Assembly: GCA_014904985.1 (NCBI GenBank)
Contig: MU128926.1
Coordinates: 146,644-210,643 of the forward strand
DNA length: 64,000 bases
Reading direction: 5' to 3'
Source: Hydnum rufescens UP504
Taxonomy: Eukaryota > Basidiomycota > Agaricomycetes > Cantharellales > Hydnaceae
This document shows positions 11,819 through 24,246 of this stretch, one piece after another. A program made the position numbers and the translations under genes. The notes under the pieces are model-generated. The model was not told the origin of the DNA, ran no database searches, and saw only the letters and a list, made by a program, of their open reading frames with translations. Positions within the stretch are counted from its first letter, which is position 1, and the number at the start of each line of letters is the position of its first letter.

Positions 11819-13426
11819 TCTCCAGGTGTTTTTGTGCCCACCGGGGGAGTAACTCGTTCCTGGGCCTGAACCACTCGACTTAAATATCGAGAGCCCGGGT
11901 TCAATTTATTGTTGTTTTTTTTTTTCTCTTCGTCTTCCTCTCCTCCCGTCATCCTTCGTACTGGGGGGCGATTTCACGACGTCGAGCACTCTTCTCGCCT
12001 CGTCCCCCCTTGTACATTGCCTCCCTGAGCAGAGACTCCCGACCTCTACTCGCACTCACTGGATGACCAATCAGGCACAGCCCGCTGCTCCGGCCGGTGA
12101 TAACGGACCCTCACACTAAGTCCGTAGTTGTAGCTTAGGAACCCCGCGAGCCGCAGCACAGCGCCTGTCTCTGTGTCAGTCCAAGACGCCAGTAATCCTT
12201 CCCGGTCCTCTCCGACCGCTGTGGCATGGAAATAGAGACTGATCCGACACCTTCTCTTAGAAACATCCCCCCATTCATTCGGCACTCGCCGCGGTTCTTG
12301 CCGTCCACGCGCTTACGTACTCTTATTTACGCCTTTGTGCTGTTCACTTACAAAGGGTCACTCTTGCCCCTCCCATTCTCACACCCACCCCGGATGCACC
12401 CACTCTGCTGCTCCGACTGGGCCTTATTCTCCTCCCCTCTCGACAAAGGCGCGGGTCGGCAAGTCCAGCCAAATTTGTAATCCAAAAGTGGAGGCGGCTT
12501 ACTCCTGTGGAACTATCCATCTGAGATCAAGTTTGATATCTTTTTGGCAACAAGGATGGTCAGAGGGCGACGGAGAATTAATACTTATTTACATATTAAT
12601 GGGAAGGAACTACCGATCCCTATGTGCGACAATTCACACACGGTTGACAGCTTGTTTTGATTCTTTCCATTATAAGAACCGCACAACCACCGCTGTTCGC
12701 CTCCGTCTAGTACACTAGCCTGTTGGGTGCGGGCGTGTGGAAATTGCTGCAGACAATTTGGCGCGTGAGAACCCGGCACCCGGCCCACCTGAGCAGGAGA
12801 CTCAACAGCATCAGCAAAAACCACTCCATTTAGCAGCCGCAGGGCGGCAGTGGGGAAAAGATGAGACAGAAGTACGTACCTCCTCCCAGGGAGACTAATG
12901 ACATGTGATGAACCGAGGAAGAGACGAAATGGTCTCATTGACAGGCCTCAACTGTGTTCAACAAAAATTGTGGCAACGGGACGGGACGCATCTTGTTTGT
13001 AGACTACAGTACTGGACTAAGTACTGGAGATACCAATGTACTATCTTACGGGGAACCCCACAGTGGCCGGGGGATCAAAGCATGGAAAAGATTCACTGGA
13101 AGAGCATCAGGTTCTTGAGAAGGGACGGTCCTTTGGATGACAGCTCCAAGTCTTCTCCTCTCGCCTGATCCTGTGGCTGTCGATGTCGGAGGCCCCTGAT
13201 CCCCATCAGATAGGACCCGTCCGTTGAGCCTAGCGCATACAGAAAGAATAGCAAGGGCGAGCCAATGGAAGACCTCACATGAGCAAACATATCGAGGTTT
13301 AGTTCCCGCGAGGCGCACAGTATGATGGAAAGGACATGGTGTTTCCTCGACCTTCGACTAGGGTCATCAGCTTCGTATGCGACGACCCCACTTGAGGAGC
13401 TCCGCGCTATTCCCAACTACTGTCGC
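11819..13426. other. Upstream region of the zinc-finger gene and intergenic DNA
   Basis: Contains pyrimidine-rich tracts next to the zinc-finger start (11908-11945), as in fungal promoters and 5' leaders. About 60 bp at 12735-12800 recur in inverted orientation at 33665-33740. The remaining open frames are short, lack motifs and give no splice-consistent gene. Confidence 0.4.
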
Positions 13427-15449
13427 TTTCATAATCCGAGTCGCCGACGGATTTTGCCGCAATATGCAAAATGTCCGTCAACCTTGTGACCCCAATTTCT
13501 CCATGACAAGAGAAGTTAGACACTTGAGATACAGTGTGAGATCCCGTGTAATATATCTCCAGGCCATGTCCAAGCCAGAATCACGAATTTCCAATTTTTA
13601 GAGATTTTAATTCTCAAACAATATCTCCCTATTTATGTGCCCAGTGCTGGCCTGATGGGCACCATTTTTAAATACTGTAGCCACTCTAAGTCTAACAAAC
13701 GGTCACGTCACAACAGGAAAATTTTGCTAGAACCGATAGCAACGCTGTCACATCTGGGGGGGCTTTGCTACCTAGCCACGTGACTCAAAAATTGGCCAGG
13801 CGCCTAATTATTGGTTCTGGGGTAACAGCAACAAAGCTTCTATGTTATGGGCATATTTTGAATGAAAGAGGATGAGAAAAGTAAGGAATGAGTAAACAAA
13901 AGAAGGATGAAGGGAAGAATCAGGCAGGGATCTTGTGTGATAAGGCTGGATATGACAATAGGAATAGTACTTCGAGAGGAAATTTGATGATTTTGGTAGA
14001 GGCAAATCTGAAAGAAGTTTTGGGAACCAACAGCAGCGAACCGACGACACAAAATTGGCTTCTTTAAGCCAGTGTCCACCGAGATGTCTGGGCAATAAAA
14101 GTATTGAGGGAGCGTGAATTGTGTCAACTATAAACATGTAGAGGCTGTCAGAAAAAGTGGTAAGTACTGTACTGATTTCATTGGTGGCCATTCCACTAGA
14201 TATGTCACAATGTCATGGTGCCAGCGGTGGCTGTCTTTGCTAGTGTCACGGGTCCTCAGACCCCCCTTTGCTTTGCTAACTTCAATTGGTGTCACGTCAC
14301 AAAAAAATTCCTTTGCTAGACTTAGAGTGGCTACAGTATGTTATTTGGCTCATAGATATCCACCTAATGTCCAAGCCTAATTTCCAAAATTCTCAAAATG
14401 AGAATCTTCATATAGCAAAGTGTACTAGGAAGGTGCGCTGAGTTGAATCCCACAAAATGCCCCTAACCCTCCCCCTCCCCCAAAAGGCATATGTGCTCAC
14501 CAACATATATTGAAAATTGTCCCATGGGGATTAGTTGATTACTCCAAAAACGCAAGCTCAAATCTATAACAGAAGGGAGTTATATCTTAGTGAATGTACT
14601 GGAGTTCCAACAAAAAAAACTCGTAAAATTTTTTATCCACGTGGCGCAGTCCATCGCCTAGTGATATCCCTCAAACAACTTCCCGGGGCACATTCCATGC
14701 ATTAGAATGCCAACATTCGTTGAGTACCAAGGGAACCAGGATTGCGTTGAAGTTGTGGTCCGGCAGTCTCCGGACTTTTACGGGCTGCCTCAAGAGTCCG
14801 GAGACTACCGGACGGCAACGTCAAGGCAACTTGGTCTCTGCAAATGTTGGCATTCTAATGTGCACAACGTGCTCTGGGAAGCAGTTTGAGAAACATGGCT
14901 AACGGTGATGGACTGGGCCACCTGGATAAATTTGTTTACGAGTTTTTTTGTTGGAAATCCAGTACATTCACGAAGACATAATTTGAGCTCGCATTCTTGG
15001 AGTAATCAACTAATCCTCATGGGACAACTTTCAATATATGTTGGTGAGCACATGTGCCAATTTTTGGGGGGGTAGGACCATTTGGTGGAATCTTACTTGG
15101 GATTCAACTCGGCGCACCTCCCTAGTACACTTTGCTATATGAAAATTCTCAAAATGAGATTAGGCTTCGAAATTAGGTGGATATCTATGAGCCAAATAAC
15201 ATATTTAAAAATAGTGTCCATCAGGCCAAAACTGGGCGCATAAATAGGGACATACTGTTTGAGAATTAAAATCTCAAAAAATTGAAAATTCGTGATTCTG
15301 GCTTGGACATGACCTGGAGATATATTATACGGGATCTCACACTGCATCTCAAGTGTCTAACTTGTCTTGTCATGGAGGAATCGGGGTCACAAGGTTGATG
15401 GACATTTTGCATATTGCGGCGAAATCCGCCGGCGACTCAGATTATGAAA
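13427..15449. mobile_element. Long foldback (hairpin) element, interrupted by a MITE
   Basis: The left arm (13427-13674 plus 14337 to about 14785) is the reverse complement, with scattered mismatches, of the right arm (about 14785-15449). Example pairs are the TTTCATAATC end at 13428 with GATTATGAAA at 15440, and the segment at 14340-14440 with 15120-15200. The centre is tight, with GTCTCCGGACT facing AGTCCGGAGAC at 14765-14804. Arms are about 660-690 bp once the insertion is removed. No transposase is encoded, so it would be non-autonomous. No target duplication could be fixed by eye. Confidence 0.75.
13675..14336. mobile_element. 662-bp Tc1/mariner-type MITE with TA target duplication
   Basis: Terminal inverted repeats CTGTAGCCACTCTAAGTC (left) and GACTTAGAGTGGCTACAG (right) match over 20 bp, including two further bases inward. 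More imperfect symmetry follows (GTCACGTCACAA present near both ends). TA lies directly outside each end (13673-13674 and 14337-14338). The intact right arm of the surrounding foldback element shows the empty site with a single TA, so insertion and TA duplication are directly demonstrated. No transposase is encoded. A 127-codon minus frame inside (13808-14191) shows no family motif. Confidence 0.85.
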
Positions 15450-15953
15450 ATAAGTTCGGGCATTCTGCACCCGTCCACCATCAGACTTGGTAAGGACCCA
15501 AGCAAAGAACAATTTATTCGCCAGAGATTTCGAGACAAGTGGGATGAGCGAACCACGAACGAGCCAATGATTGCTTCAAGAAGTCGTGCGTATTCCATCT
15601 AGTCGGGCGGTAAACTCGACTTCTAATTTAGGGTTGTTGGCCACGAAACTGCACAAGTTATTCATGGATAGTTTCGTAAACGGAAAGTCATGTCCCGGGG
15701 AAAAGTTGTAGAAAAGTTTTATCGGCCTTCTCAATCCCCTGGAAGCAACTTGTCAAAAATGCTTCATAAAGATCCTACAGTTGGGCTCTGTACATGCATG
15801 TTAGTCAACTCAGAAACTTGTTCATAAATTTCTTCAGATGTATTATCACATTTCTAGGCAACATGAATCCCCTATTAATAATGCTGGAAATCCCTACTGT
15901 AGGCCAAACAATTGCAATTTTCTCCGTGTGAACGTAAGCCGCCTCTTTCATAA
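15450..15953. other. Intergenic DNA, no gene seen
   Basis: AT-rich sequence between the foldback element and the small palindromic element. Frames are short and unrecognised. Confidence 0.35.
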
Positions 15954-16030
15954 GGGCCTGTTCGGATACCGCAGAAACGTTTCGAAGAAACGCGTTTCTT
16001 CGAAACGTTTCTGCGGTATCCGAACAGGCC
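15954..16030. mobile_element. 77-bp perfectly palindromic MITE with TAA duplication
   Basis: Positions 15955-16030 form a perfect 38+38 bp palindrome, centre AAACG|CGTTT. The left end reads GGGCCTGTTCGG and the right end CCGAACAGGCC. TAA flanks both sides (15951-15953 and 16031-16033). A three-base TWA duplication with a GGGCC-type end fits PIF/Harbinger (Tourist-like) miniature elements; that assignment is an inference from ends and duplication only. Confidence 0.7.
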
Positions 16031-16269
16031 TAACGTGGGACGCAGATGAATGTGCCGCTGCCCACGTCGGCGGTTTCTGTGACTTTGAGTTTCGCCGGGT
16101 CCGGTGCAACGATGAGAATATCATCGATTATAGACAAGATAATTTACTATGTACTATGTAGAGATTGCAACAAGTAGACAGGATCACCCGGTTCAGAGAA
16201 GAGTAATTAGTCGGAGGAACCTAATCACAAGGAAATAGTAGAGAAGAAGAGGTGGTCGGCCAATAGGGG

Positions 16270-19200
16270 TTATGGAGTTCGTCCAGGAGGCGATATCGCC
16301 TTCCCGGCAGCCTCCATGACTTCGTTCAACTGTTGCGCCCTTTTATTTGTCTGTTCAATTTGCTTTTGTAACGTCCTATTCATAGATCATAATCATCAGC
16401 CTGATGCTAGCAAAAAGAGCATTGAAAGAAATAGTAAAACAACGCACTCAATATTATTCTCCAGCTCAGCCACTCTCTCCTTCGCCCCCTGTCGTTCCCT
16501 CTTGAATTTCTCATTCGCCTCCTTTAATAACCGCTCGTACTCCTTTATCCGGGCCTCCCATTTCAACTCGGCCGCACCAGTACGATCGTTCTGCCCTGCC
16601 AATCGCTCTTCAAGTTGCGCGAGCTGGTTCTGCGCCACCGTCGCCCGCCGTTCCGCCTGCGTTGCTCTTGCTGTCAAGGCTCGGATATCATGCGAAGATT
16701 CAACCGCTGGACTACGTTTGAGCGAAGAAATCTGTGACGCGAGTTCCACGTTTGAAGTCTGCAGCGCACAAACAACATCAATACGACACCCTGAGAAAAG
16801 GGGAAAATGAATAGACTATGGACTTTTGCGGCTTCCAACTCTCCCTCTTTGATATTATATTTCCGTCGCCATGAGTTCTTAACTTCACCTAGGTTCTTCA
16901 CACTGGTTTCGAAGCGGTCGATCTGCTTCCATCGGAAATCGAGCTGTTTTTTCACGTCGCTGCATAGGAAAAAGAGGTATTCAAGAAAGTAAGCGACAAC
17001 GGGAGATGCACCACTTCAAGCTACATACGCAAGCTTATCGGTAAACCTCGTTTCTGATTCCTTTACCCGACGATCAAAATCTAGCTGAATTTGACTAAGG
17101 GCCTTGAGACGGTTGATAAGATTGTCGTGGAATACGCCGAAATTCGTGAAAGGTTTCGTTTCAGCTGCACCCCCTTTCTTCTGTTATCGACTATATAATC
17201 AAAAGATATGTCCTGCAAGGGGGTAGCATACTGACCGGAGTCTTGTCAACACCAAGGATCTTGTCCATGTACTGGTAGATCGTCAGAAGTAACGTGTTGC
17301 GCTCAGTGAGTTGATCGCGGTACTGGTTCTCCGTGGCCAAAATGGAGCGTTGATCCTTGTTCAGTTTCTGTTCCAATTCGGCGACACGAGCTCGTGCAGT
17401 GGTGAGATCGATCTCAGCCTGCTTGACGTTCTAAAACAGAATGGGTAGGATCAAAGCTGTACCTGTGTTGGTGGCTTGACATACCCCGTGAAGGATATCA
17501 AATTTGTCGCTGAGGTTCAGTCGAGCCTGGGTCTGCGATGCAAGTTGAGTGGACAGGTCTCGGTTCTCATCGTGCTGGGGAAGACATGATCAATCTAGCT
17601 GTACCGTACTATGTTCCAGTTATGAAAAAAGCGAATTTACCAACTTGTCCAAAAGCGTTTCCCTCTCTTGACGGACACGTTCTCGGTCCTTCACATCATT
17701 TCGCGCACGATCCAGTTCATCCTCACGACGAGCGAGGTCCCTTTTCAGTCTTTCAAGCTCCGATTCAAGGATACGTGTCGACGTCTTCTCATCCAACTCC
17801 TTGTTATGGAGACTGCGCTCCACATCGCTGAGTTCGCGCCGAAGCGATTTGATCTCGTCCTCGGCATCCAAGAGTTTCTCTCCGAAATCTCGCATTTCTC
17901 GTTCAGCTTTCGCGCGTGCAAGGTGTTCACTATCACGAGCCCGTGTCACCTCGTCCATTCGCGACCTAAGGTCGTCCACTCGGGCAGAATGCTCCCGTGC
18001 TTGAGCCTGTGCGTCATTATAGCGATTTCGCAATTCGTTGACCTCGGCTTTGGCTTGAGCGAGTTTCTGTTAAATTGGAGACGGTTTAGAACGAGGGCGT
18101 AGGCAGTGGGAACATAAATGGACTAACATCCTTGAGGCTATCGGACAATTCCTCATGCAGTTGAGCACGGTCAACCACTTCCCCAAGCTCGCGTTCGAGT
18201 CGATCAGTAGTACGTTCCAACTCTTCTTCGAGTTCCCAAACCCGGGCACTCAATCTCTCGATTTCGCGGTTCGCACTCTCGATTTCGGCGTCTTTATCGT
18301 CCCGCTCAATTTCTAATCGGTGGAGCTCCGCGTCTTTATCCTCGCCTTCCTTCTCGAGATGCGCCAGCGCAACTTCGAATTTATCATGTAGCTCGGCCTG
18401 ATTCGATTCCAGCTCATTGACGCGCAACTGCAGGTCTTTAATCTGTGTCTCGCGTTCTGCAATGCCCTAGAATGAACGAAATGGCCTTAGAGTCATACAT
18501 GATATAATAAGTGATGAATATGAACTCACGTCTTGGAGTTCCTCCGCCCTTGCACGTTCCTCTTGAACTTCGGTTTTCCAATCCTCGACTTCTTGGACGT
18601 GGGCGTCCAATTGAGTGGCATATGATGCGAGTTCCTCGGTGAGAGCTTCGAGATCGTTCTCTTTCTGATCTAATGCAATCGTCATAGCGGCTAGTCGATC
18701 CCGTAGAGCGCCGTTTCCCTGAGAAATGAGGGTTGAGGGTTAGGGGGGTCACATGAGAACTTCCAAGGTCATGAATGCATACTTCTTCCAGGGCTTGTCG
18801 CTCTTCTCGTTCTTCGACGACTTCTGCTCGACTTTCGCTTCGTTCTTGCATCGCACGCTGTCGTTCGTGGTCAAGCTGTTCGACACCAAGCCTCAGAGTG
18901 GCGTTCGCGTCCTCGAGGCTTTCTATCAGCTGATCCCGCTCAGCAACGGCCTCTTGCGCGTCTTCAAGAGTCACCTCGAGTTCTTCGTTTCGACGTTCGA
19001 GCTCCTCCAGCCGTCGATCCATTCGAGAACCACCACTAGTCGAAGAGCGATGGGATTGGGCAGATTCGAGGGCGTCGCGTAATCTCTCGAGCTCTTCGTT
19101 CGTTTCTTGCAGCACCGACTTGGCATTGTCGAGCTCTTCCTCGAGTGTAGCGTATTTGTCAAGGAGGGCATTATGTTGGTCGTCCGAAGTAGAGCTGTTT

Positions 19201-19914
19201 CGGAGAAGGACTCTCTGGCGTAAGTCGTCGATTTCCTTTTCCCGATCGTCAAGTTGGTCTTCGAGATCCTTTGTGGTCTTGTCACTGTGAGCTTGGAGAT
19301 TCTTCAGCTCGCGCTCCAGGTCCCGCGCTGCCTTGCGCCAGTTTTTGACGTCCATCTGGAGTGTCTGGTTAAGAATCTTTATGTCGATATTGTTCTTGAC
19401 GGTGATTTCGATGTCTTCTGGGACTTTAGAGCTGAGTTTCTCGTTCAGAAAGTGTAACTGGAGTTTCAGGTTGAATATTTCCTTGTCCTTGGCTTCCACT
19501 AGCTAAATACACGTTAAGGACAAGGGGATGCGATGTCTGAATATAGGGCGCAAGAAAGCGCACTTTTTCTTGTTCTCGAAGAGTTAGGTTCGTGGTAGTC
19601 TTTGGACGGGCGATACTCGGACGAGATTTATTTGCTCTTCGGTCCAACACTGGTGTATCTTCGCCCAGCAGTGGGCGCTGGGGTCGGCCTGGCGTAAGAG
19701 AAGAAAACTCATCCTCTGACTTTCCCCGCGGTGCGTGGAGCGTTGGTGAATGGACAGGAGTTGCTATCGGAGCACTTGAGGGTAGACTTGGACCGGAGCT
19801 GTGACTGTGGAAAAGAGGACTCGAACTAGAAGAGGCGAAAGAGGAGTTGAGAGAGCCGAGGGACACGTCTGGATGCGTTATATCCAGCGCATCGTGGTGA
19901 TTGTTCGCAGGCAT
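16270..19914 (-). CDS. Coiled-coil gamma-tubulin-complex anchor with centrosomin N-terminal motif (Pcp1/Mto1-like)
   Basis: Eleven exons join in frame to 1,004 aa: 19914..19564, 19502..18783, 18718..18530, 18466..18128, 18066..17641, 17574..17485, 17430..17236, 17180..17029, 16959..16824, 16758..16448 and 16375..16270. A Ser/Pro-rich head of about 110 residues precedes LTLREQEK at the end of exon 1. After splicing comes LVEAKDKEIFNLKLQLHFLNEKL, the CM1/Cnn_1N motif by which centrosomin, Mto1 and Pcp1 bind gamma-tubulin ring complexes. The rest is almost continuous heptad coiled coil. It includes a block (TLLLTIYQYMDKILGVDKTP) that is also kept in the duplicate at 31-33 kb. Its likely place is the spindle pole body or a cytoplasmic microtubule-organising centre. 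I cannot choose between Pcp1/Spc110 and Mto1. No frame break was found. Confidence 0.8.
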
Positions 19915-20419
19915 CTAATCCTTTTCGAAAGGATGCACACCGGAGGTGAGGTACATTTGTTTCCGATTCAACACGTCCACGTGCACATCTATCGCGCCTC
20001 AAACCCATGGCGACGCGTATCAGTGTCCACGACGCGCAGGGATCGTCCAGCCTTCTGTCCGCTGGCTGGTTAGCCCTGTTTTCCACGTAATCACCTTGTC
20101 CACGTCCATCTTCATGTTAAGGATCCCGCGGCCGGCACCCAATTAAGGCGCCCGGCATTTGCCATCACTGAAGCGGCGCCTCTGGTGGCTCGCCACATAG
20201 AAAGGGCCCCTTAATCCAGCTTACCACACAAAAGTGATGTATGTACGATAGAAACGTCCATAGTGCGACAGCCTTGTTTCCGCTCGTCCCTCTATACAGT
20301 AGGCGAGTCCGCCTGTACAGCACTTCCCAGGCCTCTTGTAGACTAATATCAAAATCTTGCTTTGTTTGTGGCCCAATTTACTGGTGTTAATTAGACCCTA
20401 TCTCATAGAGCAACCTTGA
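19915..20419. other. Promoter-side region of the coiled-coil gene
   Basis: GC-mixed intergenic DNA with no supported gene. It lies between the divergent edge of the coiled-coil gene and the first array module. Confidence 0.35.
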
Positions 20420-20900
20420 GCTGCAGTATGTACGAAAGTGGTGCACCACATTTTTGGTCCACCAATCTTCCCGCCATCGATCATTTCCACCTGGTTCTCT
20501 CTCCCACATCTCACTGTTTTCCGGCTTCTTGGTGGTGGTGCTCAAGTGGAGCCACGTTCATCTATTACGCACGAAATCTATCTCTTTCTAAGGTTTCACT
20601 TTGTCTTCCTTCCGGTGACACTTTCGTGCACATTTTGGACGATCCTGAGCCCTACGGTCTGGCAAAGGAGAACGTTGTTAGTGCTGGAGGGAGGTGGGCG
20701 GCTCGCCTCCACCGACTTCCATGGTCCACGTTGTCTTTTCCCGGGAACTCAAGGGCTATCTAATGGAGCAACAACCCTCATCGTAGGGGTCGGAACCCAA
20801 AAGTAGGTGACGTGGAAATATCACGGATCATAAATTACACACCCTCCAGGGATACATCCTCGAAGCGGCCGGCGCCCGCTGCCCATCTAGTGTATAATAG
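20420..20900. repeat. Array spacer module 1, copy a
   Basis: Shares long stretches with 23525-24200 and 27345-27890. All three carry a GTACGAAAGTGGTGCA-like segment, then a CCGGGAACTxxAGGxCTATC segment and a GAGCAACAACCCTCATCG-like segment in the same order. Each sits just beyond the 3' end of one family gene copy, so gene and spacer were duplicated together. Confidence 0.65.
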
Positions 20901-20988
20901 TCCGTTACAATGGATAGTTGGTCGGCGTCATCGCTCACGGACATGATCGAATATGTGTTTGCATACGGATGTCGTCCACCTTCGGTAG

Positions 20989-22756
20989 TTACGAGACATC
21001 TGCATTGTGATTATCGTTCGCGCGCGCGCCCCCCTCCATCCGGATCTACCACCGCTATCCAAATCCGATTCATTGCCTCTCGCATATCTTTCTCTACTTT
21101 GGCTGCTGAACCAGGTTGATAACGCCCACCACACGGCCATGGTCTCGGATAAGTTTTAACATATACGGTTGCAGTTCGGAATGTGTGACATCCACCAATG
21201 CAGCTATGAATTTGGTGTTGGACATGTGACGGAGACGAGGAGGGACCTGGGCGAGGTTCATAAAAATGATCATGGTTCATCCTAGCTTTGAAAAACTTAC
21301 TACATGTCTCACACCGACGTGAAGGTGAGCGTCTGGGAGTATGTTGAGTACGGAATAGGCCAGCGCGTCGTCCACTAAATCCGTCATTTCCTCGATAGTG
21401 GCTCGTGCAGTGTCCCGCATTTTGGGGCGGATGAGTTCCCATGCTGCAACCCACTCCTCCATCAAGCCGTTCCAAAGTGCCGCCCACTCTCCCTCCTGCA
21501 CGTCTTTCATCGCCTCTTCAGCGGCTTTTCGAACGGTATCGCGAATTGAATTCCATGCCTCGTCCCATTTCGTGTCATCTTTTACAAAACCATCGGCACC
21601 GTGAGCCGCGAAACGTGGGGCGGCTTGCAAAATGGCATTAGCGCATGCGACAATTGCGGCACGCCAATCCCCCCTTGGTCCCTCAAGGAAGTCTCGATCC
21701 ATAAAGGTCACTGCTACGGAATGGAAGGCATCAAGATCCTCCATCCTGAATCTAATGCTTGACAATGTCTTGACTGCGGCATCTAGTATGCTAGCCATGA
21801 CGTCACGACGAACAGCGCCTCGCATAGCATTCTCGACATCGTCTTCCAGAGAGTGGTTCGGAGCGTGGAGACTCGCAGATTTGCTAATGCAGAATGGAAA
21901 GTTGGCTGGAGCGCCGAGAGTAGGCCGATCGCAATCTGAATCGCATAATGGTGTGTATGCTCGGCCTCCACGAAGTTCGGATCATTATCCGCAAAGCAAG
22001 GCGTATGAGCCACTGTGGCATCCCCCAGGCAAGCGGGCACGCCGCGACACGGCACGCCGCAGCTGTCGCTTCAATCTCAGCTGAATCGCCATGACGATTA
22101 TTACTGCCCCGTCGACAATCATATCGATCAGGGCGTCCGCAAACCTGGTCGATAGTGCGTCAGCCAACGTTTCGGAGAGCGTTTCCCACAGCGAATCGAA
22201 TGGGAGGTTATCCCATGGCACGGCGTGTCGTGCAGTCACAACGAACATTGTCCAAGAGAAGAAGTAACAGTTGAAGCGCTGGAGCGTGTAACGTTGTGCC
22301 TTGTCATCCCTGTGAATGCCAAAACAGATTTTAATGATATTCGAAAGATCCACGTCTCTGCCCTGACAATGCATTTCGGCTAGGCAGTGCGAGGTTCTGT
22401 CCAGCTCGGGCAATGAATCAGCATCCTCAATGGTGTCAATCGATTCGGTCCCATCGCTTCGCTTTTCACGGTGCCCATCGGGTTAAGCTTCATCGCCCCT
22501 CCGATCCAAACGCAATATGCAGTCGTCAGAAAGGATGAGAACAACTATACTGGTGTTTGAGTCCTTTTGATCTCTGTCTACGAAGCTGAAGCGTGTTGAT
22601 CTTGGTAGGACGAGGGCCAAGGGAATGATGCCAGTCCATTATCCCACTGCTCTGCCAGTCCGACTCAAACTGGATGCGAAAGGGACCTGCGGATCGATGT
22701 GCCCTAGACGAGATTACAACTGCGTTAGAGAACGAAGTTGCGGCTGCGAGAGACAT
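20989..22756 (-). pseudogene. Array gene copy A, decayed member of the tandem family
   Basis: Same family as the copies at 24247-26007 and 27939-29643. The ATG at 22756 opens MSLAAATSFSNAVVISSRAH. The His motif (MDWHHSLG) and Cys motif (LQRFNCYFFSW) are still readable. An extra A near 22550 shifts the frame inside the QYVVLILSDD segment. A stop (TAA) follows at about 22484. Another frame loss lies between about 21985 and 21830, and the C-terminal half reads on in ORF 21277-21825. The final intron found in copy B is also present here (GTAAGT..CCCAG, about 21251-21301). With several lesions in different places this copy looks truly inactive. Confidence 0.7.
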
Positions 22757-23524
22757 GAGCTGATGAGAAGAGGCGGAAGTTGATCTTCAGATCGGCGGAG
22801 ATTGATAGAGAGTGCACAGGTTTCACGAGGCAGACGTAGCTGTTTAAACGGCTCCGAAATATTGTGCAGCGTGAATTTCAAGATGATATCAAAAACCTCT
22901 AAAAAAGGAGCCTCGGCTTCACATAGCTCTCCAGATGACTTGTCCGTGTATGATGGAAGCCCCCTTTGAATGTATTACCAAGCCTCGACATGTTGGTGAG
23001 GTCGACAATTTAAGCATGGACCCCACGTGTCTGACATCACAAGTGTCAGAAAAAAGCCGTCAGGAAACAACGGAGGAACTCTCAGAACCGTCGTGAAGAA
23101 TGGGAAAGAGCGAAGCTTATGCTACTGGCACTGGAATAGGAAAGTATTGGGTTGGAGGCAGAGAAAACACATTGCCGTGAAATGCGGAATCCTCGCGCAA
23201 TCCAGAGACTTCACGGCAGGGACGATCTCCATTCTGCCAAACATGAACTTTGAGCAGACGGACAGCGATTTCGTCCTACATATCCCCCGATCCCGGTTGG
23301 TCCTGATGGAACCTTGATCGGGGGGTCGGAATTTTGCCGCTTTGGCATACGGGAGCGATTCTACTGAATCTGATCTGGTGAGTTCAACGCTATGACTGAA
23401 TCAGCCTACTCACTGGGAGCGTGGCACCCGGCCCGGCACGCGGGAGGGCGGGAGGCGGAGCGGGCTCGGAACTCACAACATCGTACTACCAAAAACCCCT
23501 GCAGTCGGGGGAGGAGAAAAGCGA
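22757..23524. promoter_or_regulatory. Upstream region of copy A, shared with copies B and C
   Basis: Segments such as CAAGCCTCGA..GGTCGACAATTTA and AAAAAGCCGTCAGGAAACAA occur here (22975-23070). Related versions lie upstream of copy B (26185-26270) and copy C (29855-29945). This is seen directly. That they act as promoters is inferred from their position. No other gene was found. Confidence 0.4.
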
Positions 23525-24200
23525 CTGTCTCCCAAGCTCCAGCTGGTGCCAGGAGCAGTGAGCTGCAATGAAAAGACGAAGCGACGAACGAAGCAGAAGC
23601 AAAAGTACTGTAGTACTACTGTAGTTACGACCGTAAGTCGGATCGATAAGAAAATCTATTTTTAGACATGGCTGATCTGGGCTCCGATAAGCCTCGGAGC
23701 GCGTTTCCGGGGTCAGAAAAAAACCGTTGTGACCTGTGACCCGACTTAAGGTCGTAACACTACTGTTATCTAATCAGGCAAGCTCGAAATGTACGAAAGT
23801 GGTGCACGAACTTTCTTGTTCATCACTCTTCATCAATTGCTCCCCAACTGGTCTTCTCTCTCTCCTCAATCTTTTGCGGCTGCCTGATTGTTCCTTCTTC
23901 AGTGCTCAATTGCCTGCCATCTTCTACTGCCGCTGGAGAGGTATGGGCAGATCGCTGGACCCGACTTCAACAGTCCACGTTGTCCTTTCCCGGGAACTTG
24001 AGGCCTATCTAATGGAGAAACAACTCTCATTGTGGAAGGCAGAACCCATAAGTAGATAACGTTGCGAATGGGCTTGAATGTGTGATTGGGCCATGCTCAT
24101 GTATTATAAAGCACACACTCCGTCCAGGATACATACTCCAGACGGTCGACTGCTGCCCATCTTGTTGTATAATAGTCCATTACAATGGATAGTTGATGGG
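23525..24200. repeat. Array spacer module 1, copy b
   Basis: Begins with GACTGTCTCCCAAGCTCCAG, closely matching 27348 onward, and shares the later blocks listed for 20420-20900. Lies beyond the 3' end of copy B. Confidence 0.65.
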
Positions 24201-24246
24201 CATCATCGCTCACGGACCTGATCGAATATTCGTTTGCATATGGTAG

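Noticed and set aside
17668..18102. Plus-strand ORF of 144 codons
   Set aside because: Antisense shadow of exon 5 of the coiled-coil gene, whose eleven exons join without frame errors.
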